Source: an uncultured Methylotenera sp.
GTDB taxonomy: Bacteria > Pseudomonadota > Gammaproteobacteria > Burkholderiales > Methylophilaceae
Reading direction: 5' to 3'
Length of the DNA stretch: 64,000 nucleotides
Assembly: GCF_946479685.1 (NCBI RefSeq)
Contig: NZ_CAMLGS010000010.1
Location: forward strand, 4,998-68,997
Positions 1 to 7,702 of this stretch are shown here, one piece after another. The translations under genes and the position numbers were made by a program. A model generated the notes under the pieces. It saw only the letters and a program-made list of their open reading frames with translations, had not been told where the DNA came from and did no database searches. The first letter of the stretch is position 1. Each line of letters begins with the position of its first letter.

Positions 1-431
1 CTAGTATCCAACCATTGCCCGTTCTGCGGATTAAGTAATTTAGTCTGTGTTAGCATATTCTGGTTCCAGTAAGCAAATGTCATCGGACACTCCGGCAAGA
101 CCTGACTTACCTTGCCGTCATCTACTACGAATTTACCGTCAATTAACAGGCCTTTTACTTTTGTTGAGACATTATTTTCCGATGTGCTAGATTCAAGTCT
201 TTTTAGGCATCCGGCTTGCCAAGTTTCCACTGCCTTATGTGTGTATTGATAAGCGCTAATGAACAGCACCTTTACATTAAATCTTGCCTGACTAGTCAGC
301 TCATTGACCTCACTCAACTTAAAAGTGTGTTCGCCTATCTTGGTTTTATCTAGATAAACATCAAAGTTCCATTCTTTTGCTGACACGATGCTAGGCAATA
401 TGCAGGTTAATATTGTCAGGATTATTTTCAT
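1..431 (-). CDS. DUF6134-like exported protein (3' part beyond window)
   Basis: The reading frame starts at an ATG (431-429) that overlaps the TGA of the upstream DUF1295 gene by four bases and stays open to the window edge, giving about 143 visible residues. The N-terminus (MKIILTILTCILPSIVSA, then KEWNF) is a signal peptide, so the protein is probably periplasmic. The segments FDVYLDKTKIGEHTF and, further on, LLIDGKFVVDDGKV fit the DUF6134/DUF3108-like beta-rich secreted proteins that often end ECF-sigma/methyltransferase operons. Its biochemical role is unknown. It is the last visible gene of the operon that begins with the sigma factor at 5029. The C-terminus is not in the window. Confidence 0.72.
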   Translation of the reverse strand, partial: MKIILTILTCILPSIVSAKEWNFDVYLDKTKIGEHTFKLSEVNELTSQARFNVKVLFISAYQYTHKAVETWQAGCLKRLESSTSENNVSTKVKGLLIDGKFVVDDGKVSQVLPECPMTFAYWNQNMLTQTKLLNPQNGQWLDT

Positions 432-1210
432 AATTGCTTTGCCTTCCTAGGATTGCCTGGAATAAAAGCATTGGTTGAATGAATGTAATCGATATACTCC
501 GGACGGCGCTCTGCAATATCCTTTTCCAGCAAAGCCACTCCGCTTACTTTAAGTAACAGGAGTGTCATTAACAACGCTGAGGGAATCGCCCACCACGCTC
601 CGCCCGCCAGTGCCACAAGGTATAGACCCCACCAGACCATGCATTCGCCAAAGTAATTAGGGTGTCGGCTATAGCGCCACAGGCCACTTCGCAACACTTT
701 GTCATTGTTTGCAGGGGCGCGTTTGAATATCATCAGTTGCCAGTCAGCTGTGATTTCAAATGCTAGCCCAAATAGAACAACCGCAACGCCGACTATATCT
801 AGCGTATTGATTGAAGCAGCTGATGAGGTGGCGCCCAGAATTGGCAAGGAAATGACCCATGCCAGCAGTGCCTGAAATCCAAACACTATATAAATACTTT
901 TGAAGGCAAAGTTCGGAGAGTTATTTCTACGTATCTCTGCATATCGATGATCCTCGTGCGGCCCCCAGTTACGCCAAGTCAGATAGGTACATAAACGCAA
1001 AGCCCATAGTAGCAATAGACTAAGCACGATTATGGCTCTGGTACTCAAGGCCTCCGCTTGGCTCGCATATGTAATGCCTGCCACCACAAAAAACAGGCTC
1101 CACATGCTGTCTACATGAGTGACATCGTGACGGTAAAGGCTAGCTATCCAGCCAGTCAATCCGAACATAAGAATGGCGTATAGTCCCTCCAGATATATAT
1201 GAAAATTCAT
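428..1210 (-). CDS. DUF1295-family integral membrane protein
   Basis: A 260-residue polytopic membrane protein with about six or seven hydrophobic segments. The C-terminal half carries the DUF1295/steroid 5-alpha-reductase-like signature (RYSRHPNYFGE around residues 180-190), which in the wider superfamily forms part of a NADPH or SAM cofactor site next to the membrane. The start overlaps the stop of the DUF2878 gene by 4 bp and the end overlaps the next gene by 4 bp, so translation is coupled. In related operons DUF1295 and DUF2878 genes accompany cyclopropane-synthase-like methyltransferases, which points to membrane lipid modification. The actual reaction is not known. Confidence 0.85.
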   Translation of the reverse strand: MNFHIYLEGLYAILMFGLTGWIASLYRHDVTHVDSMWSLFFVVAGITYASQAEALSTRAIIVLSLLLLWALRLCTYLTWRNWGPHEDHRYAEIRRNNSPNFAFKSIYIVFGFQALLAWVISLPILGATSSAASINTLDIVGVAVVLFGLAFEITADWQLMIFKRAPANNDKVLRSGLWRYSRHPNYFGECMVWWGLYLVALAGGAWWAIPSALLMTLLLLKVSGVALLEKDIAERRPEYIDYIHSTNAFIPGNPRKAKQL

Positions 1211-1728
1211 GAAGAATGTTCCGTTTTAAATCCATTCAATTGGCTTGCAAGATAGAGAAGAGTAGGGGTTATCACTGCCCAGCCGAGAGATAAAGCAATA
1301 TAGGATGGATAACCTTGCAGCAAGATTGCACCGATACGCTCTGCACCAAGGTAAGCCAGCGGTCCGCCTGCAGCTCCTAGCAGTATGGAAATTAGGTAAC
1401 GCCCCTGCATCCATGCCAAGCTGACATTAAGTGTCGTAGCAAAAGCTACCCACAGTGCCAGTATCCATACTGGCACTAATGAAAAGCTCCAACCATGCTG
1501 CTGATATACCACAACATGCATCCATAGCATTAACTGGTCAAAACATGCGCCTATAACAAGTGCGGCAGATATCAGGATGAATTCAGGCTTGGCCTGCCTT
1601 GCTTTGTGAAAGTGCCAGCACAGAATTACTATGGTTACAGCAACCCCCAGCCATGGCATGCCTTTAGCTGCTCCCAGCACACAGAAAAACCATGCAAGTT
1701 GAAATAGGATGAAGTTAATTAATATCAT
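1207..1728 (-). CDS. DUF2878-family membrane protein
   Basis: A 173-residue hydrophobic protein with about five membrane segments. It begins MILINFILFQLAWFFCVLGA and contains GAAGGPLAYLGAERIGA near residues 118-135, which matches the DUF2878 family. It lies 5 bp after the methyltransferase gene and overlaps the DUF1295 gene by 4 bp. Its role is unknown; by context it belongs to a lipid-modifying membrane module expressed from the sigma factor operon. Confidence 0.8.
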   Translation of the reverse strand: MILINFILFQLAWFFCVLGAAKGMPWLGVAVTIVILCWHFHKARQAKPEFILISAALVIGACFDQLMLWMHVVVYQQHGWSFSLVPVWILALWVAFATTLNVSLAWMQGRYLISILLGAAGGPLAYLGAERIGAILLQGYPSYIALSLGWAVITPTLLYLASQLNGFKTEHSS

Positions 1729-1733
1729 AAAAT

Positions 1734-2792
1734 TTAAAATGGGCGTTCAAATCGATAGTGAGTCACCCACCACTCTTGGCCATTTTTGTAACCAAATAGT
1801 TCTGCACAGGCCATGTAAAATATACGCCAGCGGTTACGCCAAATCTCAGCGTTATCAGTGCCATAGGTATGTTTCAAAATCACATCAATTTCATGATGGT
1901 GCTTGTCCATATTTTGCAGCCATGCATTGGCAGTTTTTTCATAATGTGTACCATTCCAGCGCCAGCGTTTTTCCAGCTTCATATATTCCTGAAAGTGCAA
2001 TGGAAGATCATCACTAGGCATCATGCCGCCAGAAAAAAAGAACTGGCTCATCCAGTCGTCATCTCCCTGTATCTCAAATAAGTAAGGGGTGCTGCGGTGT
2101 ACAAAAATATGCATGAAGAACTTACCGCCAGGGATTAACCAGTCATGTATTTTTCTATAAAGAACTTTGTGGTTGCGCATGTGTTCAAACATCTCTACCG
2201 AAACAACCCTGTCGAATGACTGTTCAATACCATGCTCTTGCGGATTGAAGCTGTTCATATCGCAGGTGATGACACGTATGTTCTTAAGGCCGCGGATGCT
2301 AGCGGTAGCCATTATGTATTCACGCTGTGAATGAGAGTTTGAAACAGCGATAATCGTACTTTTTTGATAGCGTGCAGCCATCCATAAAGTGAGTGATCCC
2401 CAGCCGCAACCTAACTCCAAAATATGATTTCCATCCTTCAGATCTGCATGTTCACAGGTGAGATTTAAGGCATTAGCTTCGGCTTCACTCAATGAGTTGG
2501 TTTCTGGTAGCCAGTAGCAACTGCTGTATTTTCTGTGTTCGCCCAAGCATAGCGCAAAGAATCTCTCAGGCAGCTCATAGTGCTGTGCGTTTGCAAGCTC
2601 CGGTACCAATGCAATCGGAGCATCATTCATCGCTGATATAAAGGTATTCAGATTATCTATACTTTTTCCACAGTCATCAGCATCGATGTCATGCAGGCGT
2701 TTTTTAGATAGATAGCGTATACCTTGGCGTATCAGGATGTCAGGAATTAAACTTTTTTCTGCCATTTGAATGGCTAAGCTCGTAAGTTGCAT
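1734..2792 (-). CDS. SAM-dependent methyltransferase, cyclopropane-fatty-acyl-phospholipid synthase family
   Basis: A 352-residue class I methyltransferase. The SAM-binding loop is ILELGCGWGSLTLW (about residues 124-137). Later family hallmarks are SVEMFEHMRNHK (about 198-209), FMHIFVHRSTPY and the active-site segment FFFSGGMMPSDDL near residue 255. It is shorter than typical Cfa (380-420 aa) and resembles the Cfa-like enzymes of sigma-E/ChrR operons, one of which (UfaM in Rhodobacter) methylates unsaturated acyl chains towards furan fatty acids. The substrate here is therefore probably a phospholipid acyl chain, as protection against singlet oxygen; this is inference from the family and the operon. 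The start ATG lies 71 bp after the hydrolase gene. Confidence 0.85.
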   Translation of the reverse strand: MQLTSLAIQMAEKSLIPDILIRQGIRYLSKKRLHDIDADDCGKSIDNLNTFISAMNDAPIALVPELANAQHYELPERFFALCLGEHRKYSSCYWLPETNSLSEAEANALNLTCEHADLKDGNHILELGCGWGSLTLWMAARYQKSTIIAVSNSHSQREYIMATASIRGLKNIRVITCDMNSFNPQEHGIEQSFDRVVSVEMFEHMRNHKVLYRKIHDWLIPGGKFFMHIFVHRSTPYLFEIQGDDDWMSQFFFSGGMMPSDDLPLHFQEYMKLEKRWRWNGTHYEKTANAWLQNMDKHHHEIDVILKHTYGTDNAEIWRNRWRIFYMACAELFGYKNGQEWWVTHYRFERPF

Positions 2793-2863
2793 TGTTGCCC
2801 TTTTTTACTTTTTTAGAAATGCACAAAGGTTAATTAGTAAATGTCAGTATTAGTTTTTTTGAT

Positions 2864-3943
2864 TTAATGCTCTTCCAAAAACTCAATAATCCTATTGGGT
2901 AACCAGCCATTTTCGTTACCAAATCCAGAAGTAAAGAATCCGACATGACCGCCTTCTTCCTGATAATCAAGCGTTACATAAGTGGATACATCGTTCGTTG
3001 TCGGCAAAAACTCTGCAGGCATGAATGGGTCATTTTTTGCATTGATAATGAGTGTGGGAAGTGTAATGTTACGTAGATATGGTTTAGATGCATTTTTGTT
3101 GTAATAGTCATTTGCATCCAATGCCCCATATAAAACTGATGTGACGGCATTATCAATATCATGAATTGTTTTGGCATTCTTTATGCGGTTATCATCCAGC
3201 AATCCTGGAAACCTCTTGGATAACGCCAGCGCTTTAGGGCGCATGGAGTCAACAAACAGTGGTGTATAGAGTATACGGTTAAGGCCTGCATCCAGTGAAT
3301 CTACTGAAGCTTTGAGATCAATTGGGGCAGACACTGCGACAGCTTTACTGATGAGGGGCATGGTGCTCGTGCCTGCCTCGCCCAGCCACTTTAGGAGGGC
3401 ATTGCCTCCAAGGGAGTAACCAACGGCATAAATGGAATTGTCTGGATAAATTTCCCGGACTCTGGACAGCATAGTATCAATTTCCAAAGTATCGCCAGCA
3501 TAGTAAACACGGGGTAGCCTGTTGGGTTCGCCTGAACAGCCTCTAAAATTAACAACCACTCCATGCCAACCTTTAGATATAGCTGCGCCTAATAAAGATT
3601 TTGCGTACTGGCTTTGCGAATTTCCTTCTAGGCCATGAAATATGACCAATATTGGTTTTTTTTGCTCGACGACTTCGCCAGCTGTGGAAGTCGCTTTAGA
3701 GAAATGTTTCTCCTGAAGGTATGGCTCATCTGTATCGGCCCAATCAACATCAACAAAATCGCCATCATTAAGCTCCCACCTTTCCCGGCGATACTTAATA
3801 TCTGGCCCCTTTGTAAGCAACGATGTCACTATTGTCTGCAGGTGCCCACCTGGTAGCCAAAATGGCGCTTTATAAGGTTCGGCTGCCTGTGCATTTGCCT
3901 GGAGTAACAATGGTAACAGCACGATTATCAGCCGCATCATCAT
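2864..3943 (-). CDS. YheT-family alpha/beta-fold hydrolase with signal peptide
   Basis: A 359-residue alpha/beta hydrolase. Family marks are WLPGGHLQT (about 29-37), the oxyanion region VIFHGLEGNSQSQYA, the nucleophile elbow GYSLGGN (about 175-181), the acid in AKNDPFMP and the catalytic histidine in GGHVGFF near the C-terminus. These match the YheT/EMB8 family. It differs from ordinary cytoplasmic YheT proteins in starting with a cleavable-looking leader (MMMRLIIVLLPLLLQANAQAAE), so it is probably periplasmic. The start follows the cupin stop after a single base (TAG-C-ATG), so the genes are coupled. An esterase or acyl hydrolase acting on lipids is the likely role; the substrate is unknown. 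Confidence 0.82.
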   Translation of the reverse strand: MMMRLIIVLLPLLLQANAQAAEPYKAPFWLPGGHLQTIVTSLLTKGPDIKYRRERWELNDGDFVDVDWADTDEPYLQEKHFSKATSTAGEVVEQKKPILVIFHGLEGNSQSQYAKSLLGAAISKGWHGVVVNFRGCSGEPNRLPRVYYAGDTLEIDTMLSRVREIYPDNSIYAVGYSLGGNALLKWLGEAGTSTMPLISKAVAVSAPIDLKASVDSLDAGLNRILYTPLFVDSMRPKALALSKRFPGLLDDNRIKNAKTIHDIDNAVTSVLYGALDANDYYNKNASKPYLRNITLPTLIINAKNDPFMPAEFLPTTNDVSTYVTLDYQEEGGHVGFFTSGFGNENGWLPNRIIEFLEEH

Positions 3944-3944
3944 G

Positions 3945-4394
3945 CTATGATGTTTTAACTAGCAACGTGCAGCCAAGGTCTGATCTGATCAAGCTATGCT
4001 GGCTACCTGCAGCTGCAAAGTGATAGTCGCCTTGTCTGCACAAAGTGCCATCCAGCATAACCTCACCTTCAATAACGAAAGACTCCTCGTTCTGTGTATG
4101 ATTATGTTCTGGAATTTCTGCATGCGCAGATAGTTTCACCAGATAAGATTTTGAGAGCTGTGTTTCATGCAGTATCTTAACCTCAACGCCAGGCATTGCA
4201 TTAACCCACCTCCCCATGTTTGCAAAGATAAAATACTTGGTCTCATCAAAAGCATCTTCTACTTTTTTAAAGAGCAATTCCTTCATCCGCACCTTTACAT
4301 CGTTAGTTGGGGGCATCGCACGAACCGATAGTGATAGCAGTGTGATTAGATCGTCATCCAGGATCTGCCTATATTCTTTGTTTGGATTTTTCAT
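3945..4394 (-). CDS. ChrR-like cupin protein, probable anti-sigma partner
   Basis: A 149-residue protein with a C-terminal cupin domain. Metal-ligand candidates are H97 and H99 in PEHNHTQNEE, E103 or E104, and H133 in GSQHS, matching the cupin half of ChrR anti-sigma factors. The N-terminal 60 residues are short and helical and lack the HxxxCxxC zinc motif that ChrR uses to hold its sigma factor. The start overlaps the sigma factor stop by 4 bp (ATGA), the usual layout for a sigma/anti-sigma pair. It could be a reduced anti-sigma factor that binds sigma without zinc, or a cupin sensor that has lost the anti-sigma function. The cupin assignment is firm; the anti-sigma role is inferred. Confidence 0.75.
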   Translation of the reverse strand: MKNPNKEYRQILDDDLITLLSLSVRAMPPTNDVKVRMKELLFKKVEDAFDETKYFIFANMGRWVNAMPGVEVKILHETQLSKSYLVKLSAHAEIPEHNHTQNEESFVIEGEVMLDGTLCRQGDYHFAAAGSQHSLIRSDLGCTLLVKTS

Positions 4395-5029
4395 ATACTA
4401 TCCAGTTGGGTTAGTTGTTGCTTTAATGTAGTTTGTGCGCGCTTTATATTTGACTTCACTGAGCCTAGGGGCATGAGCATCTGCTGCGAGATTTCTTCAT
4501 GCGTCAGCCCCTTGAAATAAGCCAAATGTAAAATCTGCTTTTGTGTAGGACTGAGCTTATTAATGTATCGATGAAGTAATGCATCATTTTGTAATTGCTG
4601 CAGTTGATTATCCGGTTCGGATTGCTTGTCTGAATAACTACCAAAGTCTTCGCTCAAGTCAATCTCATCAATATTGATACTAAAGTGGTTAGCATTACTG
4701 CGGATAGCGTCTATTGCCCGAGATCTGCAAATAACTAGTAACCAAGCGATTAACGGCCCTTTGTCAGCATTAAAGTTCGACGCATCTCGCCAAGCTTGCC
4801 AATAGGTATCAACAACTACTTCTTCCGCTAGCGCATAGTTTTGTGTAATCCTAAAAGCTAAGCCATAAATCCTTGCAACGGTAAGTTCGTACAAGGCCTC
4901 TAAAGCTTGGTTTTCTTTGTTAACAATGCCTTCAATCAGATTTTCCAGACTAAAGTTTTGCTCATCAGCAAATAACAGATAAGAGTTATGGCCTTTTATA
5001 AGGCGATTATTTAGTGCGGGTTTTTGCAT
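4391..5029 (-). CDS. ECF RNA polymerase sigma factor (RpoE/ECF11-like)
   Basis: A 212-residue sigma-70 family ECF factor. Region 2 spans about residues 35-105 (ALEALYELTVARIYGLAFRI, then LAEEVVVDTYWQAWRDASNF and PLIAWLLVICRSRAIDAIR). Region 4 spans about 150-205 (LSPTQKQILHLAYFKGLTHEEI, then PLGSVKSNIKRAQTTLKQQL, the helix-turn-helix). The start has a strong ribosome site (AGAGAGGAG, 5 nt before ATG). It heads a seven-gene minus-strand operon with 4-bp or 1-base junctions. Its partner is the ChrR-like cupin, so activation by singlet oxygen or organic peroxide is plausible. No matching promoter for autoregulation was identified with confidence. Confidence 0.9.
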   Translation of the reverse strand: MQKPALNNRLIKGHNSYLLFADEQNFSLENLIEGIVNKENQALEALYELTVARIYGLAFRITQNYALAEEVVVDTYWQAWRDASNFNADKGPLIAWLLVICRSRAIDAIRSNANHFSINIDEIDLSEDFGSYSDKQSEPDNQLQQLQNDALLHRYINKLSPTQKQILHLAYFKGLTHEEISQQMLMPLGSVKSNIKRAQTTLKQQLTQLDSI

Positions 5030-5308
5030 AAACTCCTCTCTGCATTGTTACTTTCAACTTGCAATACAGAGCAATCGGTTAATGGGCATAAACTAAGTCT
5101 CAGTTTTGTATTGTGCGCTGCTCCAGTAATCTGGATATTTACAGAACACCTTTATTGGCTAACAACCTCATTAACACCAAATAAAATTCGATAGCGCTTT
5201 AATTAAATTATTTAAGAATACTCTGACACCAGGAGTGTTTAGTATTTCAATACTAGATATACGTAATTTGATTTAGTTTGGATGCATGTCGATAATTTTT
5301 TTATTTCC
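5030..5308. other. Divergent intergenic region between sigma factor and SRPBCC gene
   Basis: This is the non-coding part upstream of the sigma factor gene (read leftwards) and of the SRPBCC gene (read rightwards). It is AT-rich. It must hold the promoter of the sigma operon, but I could not recognise a convincing ECF-type -35/-10 pair. The right-hand end leads into the promoter and operator array described separately. Confidence 0.5.
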
Positions 5309-5336
5309 TTGCCTAAAGTATACAGATTTGTATACT
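5309..5336 (+). promoter_or_regulatory. Putative sigma-70 promoter of the SRPBCC gene
   Basis: A -35-like TTGCCT (5309-5314) and a -10-like TATACT (5331-5336) are separated by 16 bp. The -10 lies inside the first palindrome of the operator array, so binding there would block polymerase. Confidence 0.45.
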
Positions 5337-5377
5337 ATATATACAGATCTGTATATTGGTTGTGCAGATTTTTATAA
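5318..5377 (+). promoter_or_regulatory. Three 21-bp-phased palindromic operator repeats
   Basis: Copy 1 (5318-5335) is GTATACAGATTTGTATAC, a palindrome with one central mismatch. Copy 2 (5339-5356) is ATATACAGATCTGTATAT, a perfect 18-bp palindrome. Copy 3 (5361-5377) is a decayed version, TGTGCAGATTTTTATAA. The core CAGAT begins at 5323, 5344 and 5365, exactly 21 bp (two helical turns) apart, so all sites face the same side of the DNA. The array runs from the core promoter to just before the ribosome site (AGGAG, 5383-5387), which is the position of a repressor. The half-site TATACA/TGTATA resembles MerR-type LitR/CarH half-sites, but the spacing is different and the binding protein is unknown. 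Confidence 0.7.
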
Positions 5378-5394
5378 ACTTCAGGAGATGACAA

Positions 5395-5916
5395 ATGAGA
5401 TACAGCGTATTACTAACTGCCATGTTGATTACTACAACATTTAATGTAAGTGCTGATGAAGCGAAAAGTCTATCAGCACATGAAGAAGTAACGATTAATG
5501 CCCCAGCCGCAAAAGTGTGGGAAAGAGTGAGTAACTTTAATGATCTCGGCGCTTGGCACCCAGCTGTAAAAACCACCGAAATTGTGACAGGGTCTAACAA
5601 TAAAGTAGGCGCTGAGCGTTTATTAACACTCCAGGATGGTGGAACCATTAAAGAAAAGCTACTTGCCTATAACGCTAAAGCAAAAACCTTCAAATACACG
5701 ATTATTGAAGGTGTCCTTCCAGTAAGCAGTTACGTGTCATCAGTTACTGTCAAATCAGCAGGTAAGGATAAATCACGTGTTGTCTGGAATGGCACATTCA
5801 AACGCAAAGATACTTCAGCTACACCAGCAGAAGGCCAAGATGATGCTACCGCTGTAAAAGTGATTACCAGTGTGTACCGTGGAGGCTTAGATAATTTAAA
5901 GAAAATTTCAGAGTAA
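5395..5916 (+). CDS. Secreted SRPBCC (polyketide cyclase/START-like) family protein
   Basis: A 173-residue protein with a signal peptide (MRYSVLLTAMLITTTFNVSADEA), hence periplasmic. The mature part is an SRPBCC/polyketide cyclase-type helix-grip fold: HEEVTINAPAAKVWERVSNFNDLGAWHPAVKTTEIV (about 33-68) is the classic opening strand and helix, and GGLDNLKKISE ends the long C-terminal helix. Such domains bind hydrophobic ligands; the ligand here is unknown. RBS AGGAG is 7 nt before the ATG. The gene is divergent from the sigma factor operon and controlled by the 21-bp operator array. A strong hairpin follows it, so it is probably monocistronic. Confidence 0.85.
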   Translation: MRYSVLLTAMLITTTFNVSADEAKSLSAHEEVTINAPAAKVWERVSNFNDLGAWHPAVKTTEIVTGSNNKVGAERLLTLQDGGTIKEKLLAYNAKAKTFKYTIIEGVLPVSSYVSSVTVKSAGKDKSRVVWNGTFKRKDTSATPAEGQDDATAVKVITSVYRGGLDNLKKISE

Positions 5917-5929
5917 TAATTAAGTAGTT

Positions 5930-5965
5930 CGAATATACGGGGCCTGCTTGCTCCCCGTATATTCG
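5930..5965 (+). terminator. Hairpin after SRPBCC gene
   Basis: A perfect 13-bp stem, CGAATATACGGGG (5930-5942) pairing with CCCCGTATATTCG (5953-5965) over a 10-nt loop. There is no long T run, so it may be a weak or bidirectional terminator or an mRNA 3' stabiliser. The rest of the 5917-6230 gap (to the BLUF gene) is AT-rich and I see no other element in it. Confidence 0.6.
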
Positions 5966-6230
5966 GAATTAACAAGTGTTAGAAATTCTTTAAGAGGATT
6001 CAAAAGCTTGGGTTCAGATTGGCACAGACAGCATAACAATCCACCTACTTGCTGTTAAGTTTCAACTTTTAGACTGCTATAGCTTCTAGATAAAACTCTC
6101 TTTGCCTACGAGTCCATACTAGATTTTATTTTACTCATTGGCTTAATTACAAAACAATCAGACAACACTAGCTATCAGATTTACAGAATTTTTTAATAAT
6201 TATTTTAGAAAAATAAAACCTGAGGACAAT

Positions 6231-6818
6231 ATGCAAAAGCTTGTTCAGATTATTTATATTAGCCGTTCAACTTTTGAGAGTACTGACACAATAAATAAAA
6301 TTGAGCCAAACATTGTGAGGATTTTGTCGAAATCTAGGATCAATAACCGCAAGAATGGTCTGGTTGGTGTAATGTATTTTGGAGATGGTGCTTTCTTTCA
6401 GTGCTTGGAAGGTGATGAGGAAGCAATCAATAATCTTTTTGCCAAAATTGAAAGGGATCCTCGCCATAAAGATATTAAGCTCATCTCCAGAAAATATATT
6501 TCAGAACTATCTTTTCCAAACTGGTCTATGAAGTATGCACTTTTTGATAAAAAAATGGGTAAATATCTAAAAGACAATGGATATCAAACCTTTGACCCTT
6601 ACGCATTTATTCCAGAAATGACAGAAAAAATCTTAGCTTTACTAATTGACTCTCCCGAACTGAGTTTAGAGCTGGAGTCAACTACCACAAGTCAGGCTCA
6701 GCAACCATCATTAAAATTAAGTAGTAATAAAAACCTGATAATCATATCTTTGTTTTTTTCAATCACTGCCTTTGTATGCTCTTTAGTAGCACTCTTGTCT
6801 GTTCGTGGTACAGTTTAA
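6231..6818 (+). CDS. BLUF-domain blue-light sensor with C-terminal membrane anchor
   Basis: A 195-residue protein. Residues 1-105 are a complete BLUF domain that binds FAD non-covalently and senses blue light. The flavin-network residues are present: Y9 (IIYISRS), N39 (SRINNRKNGLVG), Q57 (FFQCLEG) and the W98/M100 pair (FPNWSMKYA). A linker (about 110-165) follows. A hydrophobic tail (IIISLFFSITAFVCSLVALLSV, about 169-190) should be a single membrane helix, which is unusual for BLUF proteins. RBS TGAGGA precedes the ATG. An EAL gene starts 36 bp downstream, so this is probably a two-gene version of the BLUF-EAL receptors of the BlrP1/BluF type: light changes the BLUF fold and the effect is passed to the EAL protein. 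Confidence 0.93.
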   Translation: MQKLVQIIYISRSTFESTDTINKIEPNIVRILSKSRINNRKNGLVGVMYFGDGAFFQCLEGDEEAINNLFAKIERDPRHKDIKLISRKYISELSFPNWSMKYALFDKKMGKYLKDNGYQTFDPYAFIPEMTEKILALLIDSPELSLELESTTTSQAQQPSLKLSSNKNLIIISLFFSITAFVCSLVALLSVRGTV

Positions 6819-6854
6819 GGATATAAAAGTTATATAGTTTTAGTGGGGAGATAA

Positions 6855-7625
6855 TTGATGATAGAAGTTAAACCTTTTAAGCCTGTTGGCTGCAAAGACT
6901 GCCGTGATCCAGAGAAGTTAGGAATCCAGTTCACTATGGCTTTTCAACCTATTGTTAATGTGCGTGATAAATCTATCTTTGGATATGAGGCTCTGGTGAG
7001 AGGGGTGAACGGTGAAGGTGCAGACTCAGTACTTTCACAACTCAATGACAGCAATCGGTATAAATTTGATCAGGCAATTCGCGTAAAAGCATTAGATCTG
7101 GCTAAAAAGCTAAACCTGCAAGGAATGCTGAGTATAAACTTTCTACCCAATGCGGTATATCGACCAGAAACCTGCATTAGAGCAACGCTTGAAGCGGCAG
7201 CAGAGCTAAACTTTCCGACTGAACGTATTATGTTCGAGGTTACAGAAGGCGAGAAAGTTAAAGATCATAATCATCTTAAAAACATTTTTATAGAATACAA
7301 AAAACATAACTTTACTACGGCTATAGATGATTTTGGCGCGGGCTACGCAGGGCTTAATCTTCTGGCCGATTGGCAACCAGATGTAATCAAACTTGACATG
7401 TCCTTAACGAGAAATATTCATAATGATAGGGTTCGTCGCTCTCTAGTATTCGGGATTATTACTGTGTGTAAAGAGTTATCTATAAAAGTGATTGCAGAGG
7501 GTATTGAGTGTGAAGAGGAATGTAAAACCTTGTTTGATCAAGGTGTGTATTTATTCCAAGGCTACCATTTTGCTAAACCAGGCTTTGAGTCGTTGCCGTC
7601 GATTAGGGAAGAAGCGTGGTTGTGA
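6855..7625 (+). CDS. Stand-alone EAL-domain c-di-GMP phosphodiesterase
   Basis: A 256-residue single-domain EAL protein. All catalytic motifs can be read: YEALVRG (EAL), SINFLP (Asn), FEVTE (Glu), AIDDFGAGYAG (Asp-Asp with loop 6), VIKLD (Lys), IAEGIE (Glu) and FQGYHFAKP (Gln). It should therefore hydrolyse c-di-GMP to pGpG. The N-terminus has a CxxC pair (GCKDCRDPE) typical of this EAL subgroup. RBS GGGGAG precedes the start. It is probably co-transcribed with the BLUF gene and is the best candidate effector for it. Confidence 0.9.
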   Translation: MMIEVKPFKPVGCKDCRDPEKLGIQFTMAFQPIVNVRDKSIFGYEALVRGVNGEGADSVLSQLNDSNRYKFDQAIRVKALDLAKKLNLQGMLSINFLPNAVYRPETCIRATLEAAAELNFPTERIMFEVTEGEKVKDHNHLKNIFIEYKKHNFTTAIDDFGAGYAGLNLLADWQPDVIKLDMSLTRNIHNDRVRRSLVFGIITVCKELSIKVIAEGIECEEECKTLFDQGVYLFQGYHFAKPGFESLPSIREEAWL

Positions 7626-7702
7626 TAGATTTATCAGCCCCTTTCATACTTTGAAAAAATTGCTAACTTTTGCATTAGTGTCAGCTTCAATATTGACAAT
7701 AT

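Noticed and set aside
5318..5377. CRISPR-like regular spacing of repeats
   Set aside because: Only three 21-bp units, palindromic, at a promoter, with no spacer diversity and no cas genes.
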